Positions 54,513 to 64,000 of a stretch of DNA of 64,000 nucleotides are shown one piece after another (the stretch's first letter is position 1; the number at the start of each line of letters is the position of its first letter). The notes under the pieces are model-generated. The model was not told the DNA's origin. It ran no database searches and worked only from the letters and a program-made list of their open reading frames with translations. Origin of the DNA: Magicicada septendecula (lineage: Eukaryota; Arthropoda; Insecta; Hemiptera; Cicadidae); NCBI GenBank assembly GCA_034769895.1, contig CM068367.1, forward strand, positions 89,924,399 to 89,988,398. Reading direction: 5' to 3'. The translations under genes were made by a program, and so were the position numbers.

Positions 54513-57339
54513 CAGTGTTCCGCAACCTTTTTTTACTCACGGCACACCCCAGACAGGCCTAGACTCAACACAGCACACCAAAATGTCTGTCCCCTCAAAA
54601 TCATATGAATCTTAATATAATTACAAAATATTACGTCGTTATGTAATCAATTGTTATTATTATTATCATCATTATTGTTATTGTTATTATTACTATAAAA
54701 CAGGAATAGACTCATGCATTTATTAATAATTTATTAACTTTAATTCACTGTAGAAAATACGAATTTTAAATTAAATAACTCTACTCATACCTTCAATGTG
54801 ATACTTGAGCCTGCTTAGCTCCACACAGACGGCTGATTCGTGGAGGAATTGTTGACAAAGCAAGCCTCATTTCTTCATCGATGGATTTGAGTCTCTCTCT
54901 CTCTCTTTGATGTTTTAATTTCAGTCAACGTCGAGAAGCCCAGTTCACACAAATATGTAGTTGAAAATGGTAATAACACATTAACTGCCATCTCGGAGAT
55001 AGCCGGGTATTCACTGCTTATTGACAACCAAAATGTTTCCGAAGGCACTTCGAAAAATTTTAATTTCAATGTTCTGTCTGCTTTCAAATCTGACAGTTCC
55101 TCTTGTAAGCCTAAATTATTCGGAAGATGTTTCGAATCCATAATGAATGGATCACGAACCCAGTCAAAATCTTCAACACTCTCTCCACAATATTTTTTGA
55201 AATTCTGCTGCAAGAGTACTAAATGTTCTTTAATTAAGTCCATCAACACCTTATTATCGTCAGCAAGGGGCCATACAGTTGGGAACATCTCACACGATCC
55301 ATTTTCAATTGTCTGTATCCACAAATTTAACTTATTAATACATCCTTGAAGCTTATCCATACTAGTCAGAATATTTTCGTTTCTACCTTGCATTTTTCTG
55401 TTTAGTTCATTCAAGTGTACGAAAATATCGGAAAGATATGCCAACTTAGATACCCATTCATCATCTGCAAATAAATCCGCATACTCATGCCCTTCAATAG
55501 TCAAAAATGCAAGTACCTCCTCTTTAAGTTCAAACTTTCGCGTTAACACTTTACCTCGAGATAACCATCGTACTTCTATATGTAGCAGAAGTGTAGTGTG
55601 CTCTGATCCCATTTCTTGACACAAAACGTTAAAAAGCCGCATATTTAGGGGCCACGATTTGATGAAGTTCACGACTTTTACTACTTCGTCCATCACAATT
55701 TTCAGAGGAGATGGCAAAGACTAGCAACAATGGCTTCGCGGTGAATGAGACAATGGTCGGTTCGTAAGTTAGGATTTACTTCGCGTACTTTACCCACGAA
55801 TCCTTTCACTCGGCCTGTCATAGAAGCGGCTCCGTCTGTACAAACACTAACGCAATCCTCCCATGTTAATTCATTACGGACCACATATTCATTAGTCGTA
55901 TGAAATATTTCTTCACCGGTTGTTCGCTCGGGTAGTTCTTTGCAAAAAAGAAATTAATTGCAATTACATCCCCATCAACATACCTTATGTAGGAAAGAAG
56001 ATGTGCGTGACCGCCAATATCGGTGGACTCGTCGATCTGAAGTGAGAACTTTCGACTGCTCTTTATTTTCTCCTTCATAATGTCTTCGATGTCACTGGAC
56101 ATGTCACTCGGCGGCTGATTGTGTCAGCAGAGAGAGGAATTTTTGAAATTTCAGTACCAGCTTCTAAACCCAGGACTATTTTTACCATTTCTTTACACGC
56201 AGGCATTAACAACGTTTCTGCTATTGTGTGTGGTTTTTTGGCCTTTATGATAAGTTCGGCTACCTTATAGCTAGCTTCCTGTACTTTTTGCGAAACACGT
56301 ACCGACGTAGTCATGAGCGTCACTTGTTTTTTATTTTGTTCCAACAACCGACGAAAATAATTCACATCTTTACTTAACAGAGAGGAATGTTTTGTTGACA
56401 AATGTCGTTTCAATTTACTGGGAACCATAGCAGCATTACTGAGTTTTTCACCACACACAACACACTCGGGGATTGGGCATGTTTTGTCACCACACCAAAA
56501 AAACCCGTAAGATAAATAATTATCACTACATTGCCGGTGAACTACTTTCTGTTTCTTTTTTTTGGGCTCGATGGTTTCATTACTTGCACTCGAGGACGGA
56601 CCACTCCGTACAAGGAACTTATCCATATCGAAAAAAAAAATAGTTTAATAACACTGTAATAGAAAATAGTAAGACTGGTGTAGCAATCACAATATTCGCA
56701 GTACTGCAGAGCACAGCTGTGATAGAACTGAACTGAAATACTGTAATTGTTGTCTGACAATGTGTAGGTCCTTCGGCGAAGGAAAAGAGCAATAAAGTTT
56801 AAGAAGCGCCGACAAACAGGCACAAATATCAAAACAAGGCAATAAAATAATAAAAGAGAGGGAAATTTTTGCTAATCCCCGCAATTTTAGTTAAAAGCAC
56901 GTACACCCAGCCGTACACAAAAGATGCGGTGTTACAAAGAACTCTCTTGGATAGAGTTTAGAACGTTTAGAGTTTTGAACGTAAAATCTATTGTATGATT
57001 GGTGCGGGCCGCTAAAAGGCTTGCTAAAAGTCTTACGCGGCTTTCTTTGCAGTGAACACAAAGCTTGCCGCCTGTAACCCATCAAACCGGCCCAATATTT
57101 CAGGCGAGAATACAAATAACTTAAGATAAGCAAACTATAACAACAATATTGAGTAAATAAATTACATTTAATTTCTATGAAAATATAACAGTTATCAGCA
57201 TGTATTAAAGAATAAACAAGCACCTTCTTACTTAAAATCGACTATTAATTTATTACAATAATAGGTAAAAGTTCGCGTCACACCTTTCACCTTGTGACGG
57301 CACACTATTGTGCCGCGGCACACCGGTTGCGGAACACTG
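54513..57339 (-). mobile_element. hAT transposon (ZBED5-like) with 8-bp target duplication
   Basis: Perfect 15-bp terminal inverted repeats, CAGTGTTCCGCAACC, flanked by a perfect 8-bp duplication, ACTTAATT (54505-54512, 57340-57347). It is 2827 bp and carries one transposase on the minus strand. Next to the ends lie CACGGCACACC and its inverse, further subterminal repeats. It is the innermost of three nested layers here (Copia LTR, then LTR-like insertion, then hAT). Confidence 0.95.
54793..56626 (-). pseudogene. hAT transposase, ZBED5/SCAND3-like, with frameshifts
   Basis: It starts at Met (56626). A basic N-terminus leads to a BED-type zinc finger (ECVVCGEKLSNAAMVPSKLK, RHLSTKH). The RNase H-like core has LQIDESTDIGG (first Asp), [18 protein letters not shown] (second Asp), [10 protein letters not shown] (C..H) and HIEVRWLSRGKVL. 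The C-terminus has LCELGFSTLTEIKTSKRER with the final Glu. The frame is broken at about 56100, in the A6 run near 55944, near 55714, and in a (CT)n run at 54892-54906. After the last break the true C-terminus (MRLALSTIPPRI, LCGAKQAQVSH) reads on to about 54793. It would be about 610 residues if whole. ZBED5-like proteins are domesticated relatives of this hAT branch in vertebrates; here it sits in an obvious transposon. Confidence 0.92.
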
Positions 57340-57347
57340 ACTTAATT

Positions 57348-59958
57348 CACTGGACACTCGGTAATATATTGTGGTGTATAGGTCAATGTCTGTTTACGTA
57401 TTACTGTAGGTGACGTGCACATTTCAAAAATATCTTGCTGACTTTTTGGCGTAGACCTCTCGTCGTGAGTGATGCAGAACGAATGATACTTTTCGCTAAA
57501 GCGTCTCTTTCTCGTCTGGTCATTTTAAGCCATTTGATTGGTTCAAAATGTCAAACTCTCAACCCCAAAACACTTTGGTCAAATAAAACTTTTAATTTTT
57601 TACAATTCTAAGCGTGGGTTCGAGATTATGTGTGACGTATGCATGGATACTCAAAATGATTGAAAAGTTTATAATTGTCATAACTTTCTTATCTTTTGTC
57701 GTATTGTCAGTTGGGTAGTGGCATTAAATCGCGGACACTTGTGGCTTTATTTTAAGTCTAAACAAGCACTAAATCCGTTCATTATTAATTCACTTAGCCA
57801 TCTCAAAAACTCATATGGTGATTCTTAATGTAAATAAGTCTGTTTCACCATATTTCGTTACAATTACACTGTAATACTTATTACTAAACATCTCGAGTCC
57901 ATTTCTCTTTCATGTTAGTACATAAAATAGTTATATTTACATTTTAAACAATATCTGTTAATGGCGTCCATACCGACCATGTTTGATGTTTATAATTACA
58001 TGTAACGCTATTATTCCTTATCCTATTACATATGTTTGACATCCTAACACTAATATGTACATTTATTTACATTTGTTCACATTTTATTTTGCTAAAAATG
58101 TTATTTTTTATATACTTATAGCATGATCAAAATACTCTCTGTTCTCATTTCTCCGTTTTGTCACTTATGTAATTTTATTATTACACAAGGGATATAATGT
58201 TAGTAATTAAAATAGTGTACAATTGTTGTACCTTGTTGGTTCAATGTATTTATTAACTTTTCGTTATCTGAAAGCTCTCCAATTCATAGTATAGTGTTTA
58301 TTTACATCTGGTTTTACAATTGCAGTTAGTTAGTTTATAATATTTCAATTATTAAACTACTACTATAACATTTGTGATGTGTTCTGATAGCAGTATTAGA
58401 CATTTCTCTAACTACTGGTAACATTTGTCACAATTTTTTGATAAGTTTTGATAATGCTTTTTGACTAACTATCTTGTCACATTGGGGTTCTGTTCATTTG
58501 GCTTTATGATATCATATTCAATCTGATTCATTTGCTGTGTCCTTCAGTACATATGGTATTTATTGGTTTGCATTATTATTCTTAACTAGTCTTTGTTTGA
58601 AACAATTGTGGATACTTGCTTGGTTTAACTAATGTACATGATTTTATGTTATAGGTTCACTTTCTGTGAGGTTATGTGTCAGTTGTCTGACAACAATGTG
58701 CAACATATTTTTATGCAGTGTTTGACTCAACTATTTCCATCTCATTATGGCATTCTACTACAATGGTTTAATTATTAAGTTATACACATTTTTACACTAT
58801 TTGTTGAAACAATAACACAGGTATTCTTAGTCTAATAATATTACATTTCTTGGTGTGTTGCACCTAGTTTTTGGTACATTGATTGTTTTATACCTAACAA
58901 ACTAGCTTATTTGCTACTGTTTGTTCTGGAATTCATTTATATTTTGTCCTGTCTTGGTATGGCATTCAGGCACATTTCATTTTAAGGCTTACAAAGCTTT
59001 TATTATTAGTCCCTATGAACAATTAATTTACTGTTCTGTCTCATATTTCTTTTGGTGGTTTTAATGATTATCTATGTGATGTTACAATCTTGATTAAACT
59101 TGTCACACTAATTGTCTGTGCATTTTAACTAGTTAATCTTGGATTCTTTCACTTATAATGGTTAATCATTTTTCTCCGTTATAAACATTTTCACTTGTAT
59201 TGTTTGTGGTGTTTATTTGGGGTAAAATGGTTATCATATCACAGGTTGTTACACTTATATTAAGCTTTCACTGTTATTGTTCGTGATCACTCAATGATGC
59301 TAAACACTGGTTTCTTTGTCATTGATCTTCGAATAATCATTACACTTCTTCCGGTCACTATATTAATTTTAGTTCCTTGTATATCTTGTGAATGTTGATG
59401 TCTTGTACTGTTCATACATTATCTTCATTCTTCATGGTATGTTTCCCTTCCTCTTCTTCTTCTTTTCTTCTTCTTCTTCTGGTTGGTTGTTGCTCACTAT
59501 CGGTGTTTTCCTGGGTTATACATTATTTGTGATAATCAATGTTCCCTTAGTCTTGTCATACTCTTCCATATTTTTATTCGTGGTTATGGTAATCATTGTT
59601 CCATATTATTTCACAAATTCGTTTGTTTTATCATCATTTTGGTTGTACTTGATTCGTATCCTTTTTATTTTAGTAATTATTTTCGTCATGTCCCCTCACT
59701 ATTTTGGATCTATTGGGCCTGGATGCTAACATATTATACTGGCTCGTTGTCATTTTCTCTCTTTTTTATACTCGATGATATCCTTATTACTCTTCCTTCT
59801 TCTTTGTTAGGTTGTTTCAATAATATCCGTTCGTAGATACACACTTTGTTTATATTCTCCTGTTCCTTATTTTATGCACTTTGAAATATTTTCATGATAT
59901 CTTTTTATTTGACGTATTAGATAGTTATCTTATGTAACTGCCAATTTGGTACGTTACA
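57348..59958. other. T-rich right part of the LTR-like insertion
   Basis: No recognisable coding. The open frames at 59388-59836 are hydrophobic only because the strand is T-rich. Short (TTC)n runs occur near 59450-59480. Confidence 0.5.
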
Positions 59959-59995
59959 CTATGTAGTTTTACATACACATGTTCATATCTTGACA
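59959..59995 (-). repeat. Copia 5' LTR, outer part
   Basis: CTATGTAGTTTTACATACAC... equals 48300-48336 of the other LTR exactly and ends CTTGACA before the GAAAC target duplication. Confidence 0.93.
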
Positions 59996-60000
59996 GAAAC

Positions 60001-63000
60001 AGTGTTATTTTTTTAACAATAGAAGCATATTATTTTTTTATTATTACAAAAAATTTTAAATGTATTTTGTCAACTAAAAATTGGGCTTTTCAAACCAAAT
60101 GCCATTTTGAAATATTTTGTACTTTTTGAAAGGATAGCAATTTTATTATGAATGATATACTATCAACTTACCACGCATGCCAATTTTTTTTGTTTAAGTC
60201 TACAAGTTTCATATCCAGGATTTGCCCTACTTTTTGTCCTTCATTTAGCAGATGGCAACCCAGTTGTCATCTGGATAGTAATTGTAAAATTTAACTCTAA
60301 AGAATCTTGTTAAAAAATCTGTTAAGATAAAGTGTTTTAAAAGATGAAGCGTTTTGAGGAAGATCAACTCTTCAGAAAAATATAGTACCTGATCATTATT
60401 AATACATTTTTTAGATAAATTCAAAAATTATTCTTTTAAACTTATATAGATTCATTTACTTCTGTACAATTTATCACAATTTCATTTTAAAATTATATGT
60501 ATTTAGGTAACTGCAGTACTTATAAAATCTCTTGTTATGACATTTATATAAAATATTTGTATTTACCAGTTATTTCATTTTAAATGTAAAAACAAAATAC
60601 CATATTTTTGTCCTACTTTCAAAAATTTGCTCTGGTAACACCTACATATCAGGAATGGAATGTAATGTTACTGTAATATGTGTAATTGAACACTTCATGT
60701 GAACACTACTATACTTTGATGTAATAAATTTATATTTTCACCGAACAACACTGTTTATTCATTTGAATGGAAGGCATTAAATTGTACAGAATTATATAAA
60801 AATCTCAATTTTACTTTAGATTTTTCTCAGAAAACTGAAGGACATTGGTTTTTACAGAATTTTTATTAGTGGATATAGCTTATAAATAAGATGGAGAATA
60901 TGGTAGTACATTAGATTACAGTTTATTGTTTTATGAATTACACAGTAATTTTTCATCGCTGCAAACATTTCCCAGTACAGCAATTGGGGAATCACTATGT
61001 TAATCCATTATAAATTGCCATAAGAGAATATTGCGTATAAATTTTGAAACCTCTGGGTACCTATATTGACAGTATTGTATCAACTTACCAGTAGTAATAA
61101 CTTGCCTACAATGATTTATGGCTCAGAATCATTAACAGTGAAAGTACATGAATAATACAAAAACTGTGGACTCCAGAGTATTGGAAGGCGGCCCACCTAT
61201 TTACTAACAAGTTTTTCAGTTGGCAGTTGTGTATTATGTATACTATTATTCTTACTACACCAAATGTTTTCTGTCCAATATTTGATATGTCATAATAGTG
61301 TGATAAAGGTATTTTATGGTACCACATCATAGAAATAAAAAAACTTTTTAATAATAATGTAAACTAAATGAGGGTTGTTCAAAAATTTTAATCGTTCAAG
61401 TGTGGTCAATCAACAGACTACTCACAATAACAAGGTGGGCCAGGAAACAAGCTAAACAGATCCACGACCCAAACTAGAATAGATGAACACTGCATAATTG
61501 TTAAAAAAAAATACTAGTTTGAAGACACATACAAATCTTATTAATAAATAATGTTGGGGTCCCATTATTCGTAATATGAGGGTTACACCACAATTTACTA
61601 TTTTTCTTCTATTACTCTTTTGACACAACATTATATCATTAAACATAAAAATTGGTAATAAATTTTGTAATTTTGTTTCCTCAAATATTAATAATCTTAA
61701 ACTATGTAGCATCATGAGATAAATACAAAAAGGAAACTCAATTTAATCATCAAAATTTATAGTAAAACTAATCAAATAGATAAACACTATGTAACTGAAT
61801 GAAGTTACAATGCAATAAAGAATGAGTAATCAAATGAGAACAACCAAAAATAATTATATAAGGAAGAATTATAATAACTAAAACAATAAACCATGAATAA
61901 AAAAATAAGTATTTTACAGATGCATGAATAAATTAAAAACAGGAATTAACTTTGTAAACAAACATAGTAAATAACTTTACAAACAGACATAATAAAGGAC
62001 TAGACTGGACTGTGTCTTTGACGTACTAATTACCCAATAGATTAGGGAAGTGATTTTGTATATTTTATTATAATATTGTAAAAAATAATGTTGTAGTATG
62101 TAAGTAAAAAATGTATTTAGAGTTAAGCAAAATCATTTGTATAACACAAGCCTAAAAGTCAAGTCTTTAACCTAAGACTGGATTTGTAATTAGCTCATAT
62201 GTAATTATTTTCATAATTGTGTTTATTTGAAAAAACACAAGGTGAGATAAGTGAATAGAAAAGTGATAAATAAGAATAATGAAACAGTGCAAATGACATA
62301 GTGTAAACAATGATAAAAATATAAAGGGTTGTGAACCTAGTATGGCTAAAAGGTGAGAATGGCATGTATTTTATATAAAGTGACCAAGTAACAATAAAAT
62401 CATTTTCATTAGTGTGAGTGACAATATAAAATTAAGTGAAATAAAAACAAACAGGATTATGTAAAAATAATCAGGAAAAGTAAGGTTATATTAAAAAACT
62501 TATGTTTCCTGGAGGTGGATAAAACAGCCCTGAGACCGAAAAATACACCCAACAAACCAAAGCCTCTTATAGATGAATCTAAAGCTGGTTTTACAAGGAA
62601 GAAAGGTCTTTCCTGTCTAGTGTGGGCATTCGATGCAGAAAGAACAAACAGAATCAGTTGCCATCCAAAAAAGACAAGTAAAGTTATAGGAGATATCAGT
62701 AAACTAACGAACAATTCATATTCAACCAACCTGAAGAAGAAAGTTGAAAATAATATCCTAAAATGGAGTACTACATCTTGAATTTGGCGAGATCATTTTA
62801 ATATTATAGCCATCTTGACAACTATCCATGTTTTATACAACACTTCAATACAAACTAAATAACGAACACATTTAGTGCGACTACATTTATAAACATAATT
62901 ATGATATACAAAGTGAGTGACACAAACTTATTTTGAACCAACAAAAGTGTAGAACTCATAATTTTTATTAAACATTCAGTAGTGGGTGTACCACTCAAGG

Positions 63001-63600
63001 AAAATGGCGTCTCTTGGTTTCTTTTCAATGTTGTTGAAAGGGGACAGCAGCGCGCCATGTTGATAATTAATGAACTATGAGCTATAAAATAGACAATTTT
63101 TTTTTTCTCTTGACAATTGTGTTACTAATTATTAATTATTTTCATTGTTTTATTAGTTTTATATTGTAAAGTTAGAAAATTACCTGAATTGATTTCTTTT
63201 GTATAATCACAAGAACTCACATCCAAACCAGCATACACAAGCAACAATTAATTACTACACATTAACATTTTTTCTTCATGTATGTTATTAGCGTAAAACT
63301 TGTATGAATTTATAATTTTACTGAATACGATTGTTAATTTGATTATAACCCTGAGATAAATAATGTTTTCATACATCCGAGAGCTAGATGGAGCAGGAAC
63401 CTTAAAAAAGGAAAATGTGTTATTAATTAATAGAAACAAAAGAAAATTATTATAATAAGAGAATTAAGGAATAAAAATTGAATGATTCATAGCAGCAAAA
63501 GAAGTGTGTTCTCATTTATAAATGAATATCATTAAACATACAACTCAGAATATTGCTGAGACTAATTGAGCATTTATACTCATTTACAATCAACAATAAG
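60001..63600. other. AT-rich stretch without recognisable gene
   Basis: Open frames at 61106-61715 (-) and 62515-62781 (+) have no recognisable domains. A short stretch near 61105-61140 (+) reads LPTMIYGSESLTVK, reminiscent of the LINE motif LPTLxYGSETW, but is too short to call. The end may be LTR sequence, given the motif repeated at 63604-63812. Confidence 0.4.
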
Positions 63601-63603
63601 TAC

Positions 63604-63812
63604 AAACATAACATATTTGGCACCAACAACTTGGAGCTACAGGATATAATTACATAGAAGGGTAAGATTTACAATTAAGATTTAAGACATATTATAAATA
63701 TAGAAATTGCACGTAACATATTTGATGCTTACAACGGGAGGCGTTAAAGAAAAATATATAAATACACAGAAGATTACACATAACATATTTGGCCCCAACA
63801 ACTTGGGGCTCT
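63604..63812 (+). repeat. Primer-site-like motif repeated three times
   Basis: ACATAACATATTTGGCACCA then ACAACTTGGAGCT (from 63607), a decayed copy CGTAACATATTTGATGCTTA then CAACGGGAGGCG (from 63712), and ACATAACATATTTGGCCCCA then ACAACTTGGGGCTC (from 63776). The unit resembles ACA-TTTGGCGCCCAACGTGGGGCTC, an LTR end plus tRNA-Lys-type primer site. Spacing is about 105 and 64 bp. Repetition of a primer site is unusual; the reading is inference. Confidence 0.5.
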
Positions 63813-63903
63813 ACAAAATACCACTGACATTTGACAATTAATTATATTTTTTTGATATTACAACTATAATTAAAGTTATTATTTTGTTTGTCTGGGAACA
63901 CAT

Positions 63904-63929
63904 ATTATTATTATTATTATTATTATTAT
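63904..63929. repeat. (ATT)n microsatellite
   Basis: About eight uninterrupted TTA units. Confidence 0.95.
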
Positions 63930-64000
63930 GTTTCAGAATTTTCTTGGAATTAATACTTTAATTTAATAAATAAACACTTGGTGTAGTTCTACAGATAATT

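Larger units (their letters stand above)
53062..59958. mobile_element. LTR-like insertion (4.06 kb without the nested hAT)
   Basis: It starts TGTAACATAATTTACAACG and ends TTTGGTACGTTACA, so it has TG...CA tips with short inverted ends (TGTAAC/GTTACA). It is flanked by a 4-bp duplication, CTAT (53058-53061, 59959-59962), within the Copia LTR. The tips resemble the solo LTR at 32947-34852 (TGTAATG...ACGTTACA), also with a 4-bp duplication. No gag or pol remains. It is either an exceptionally long solo LTR or a non-autonomous LTR element; no internal LTR pair was noticed by eye. The right 2.6 kb is strongly T-rich. Confidence 0.75.
48171..59995 (-). mobile_element. Copia-type LTR retrotransposon with nested insertions
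   Basis: Flanked by a 5-bp duplication, GAAAC (48166-48170, 59996-60000). Its LTRs are about 166 bp, TGTCAAG...CTTGACA. The 3' LTR is at 48171-48336. The 5' LTR (52926-53061 plus 59959-59995) is split by a 6.9-kb insertion. Internal order on the minus strand is PBS, gag, protease, integrase, reverse transcriptase, RNase H and a polypurine tract. Integrase before RT is the defining order of the Ty1/copia group. The aligned LTRs differ at roughly 8 positions plus small indels, so this is not a recent insertion. Frameshifts and insertions make it defective. Confidence 0.95.

Noticed and set aside
59388..59836. Two hydrophobic open frames resembling membrane proteins
   Set aside because: Composition-driven in a T-rich LTR-like insertion; no motif, and the overlapping frame is equally hydrophobic.
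61100..61160. LPTMIYGSESLTVK, similar to a LINE RT motif
   Set aside because: Only ~15 residues before a stop, with no supporting motif on either side.
62515..62781. 88-codon plus-strand frame with soluble composition
   Set aside because: No recognisable domain and an overlapping antisense frame of equal length; left unannotated, though a search would be worthwhile.
63604..63812. CRISPR-like spaced repeat
   Set aside because: Only three imperfect units with unequal spacing, in a eukaryotic context; better explained as a retroelement motif.

Overview
This window looks like transposon-rich, AT-rich nuclear DNA from an arthropod, most likely a hemimetabolous insect. That is an inference from the mix of element families and from the initiator-tRNA primer site of a Copia-type retrotransposon. 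I found no convincing host gene. Nearly every open frame that can be recognised belongs to a mobile element, and most are broken. The exception is one 552-codon Tigger/pogo transposase (27142-28800).

Layout. 1-15 kb: mostly unannotated AT-rich DNA, with inverted-repeat elements (1471-2322, 8925-9079, 11171-12044), palindromic Harbinger-like repeat ends (1225-1466), LINE reverse-transcriptase tails (2690-2870, 3235-3672, 9205-9300) and a tRNA-derived SINE (5742-6008). 15-21.3 kb: a locally duplicated segment, split by a pogo-like transposon at a TA site; that transposon is itself split by a 2.9-kb Sola-like element with ~550-bp inverted repeats and a 4-bp target duplication. 22.7-25.5 kb: a hAT element with an 8-bp target duplication. 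25.6-25.9 kb: a 5'-truncated LINE with a 13-bp duplication. 26.8-29.1 kb: the Tigger element with the long intact frame. 29.5-30.0 kb: a 451-bp non-autonomous hAT. 32.6-35.4 kb: a second 5'-truncated copy of the same LINE family, interrupted by a 1.9-kb solo LTR. 37-42 kb: three more LINE fragments, a 51-bp tandem repeat and primer-site-like motifs. 44-47 kb: T-rich DNA next to another primer-site-like motif. 48.2-60.0 kb: a Copia-type retrotransposon on the minus strand. Its integrase carries a 446-bp insertion of unknown type. Its 5' LTR is split by a 6.9-kb LTR-like insertion, which in turn contains a second hAT element (ZBED5-like transposase). 60-64 kb: AT-rich DNA ending in a primer-site-like motif repeated three times.

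The strongest result is the insertion history. For six elements I can place both boundaries to the base from terminal repeats plus target-site duplications. In three cases, mentally removing the insert restores the interrupted reading frame or repeat. No new biological system was found that I would defend. The points most worth follow-up are the intact Tigger transposase, the palindromic subterminal sites of the pogo element, the repeated primer-site-like motifs, the unidentified insertion in the Copia integrase, and the very long T-rich LTR-like insertion.
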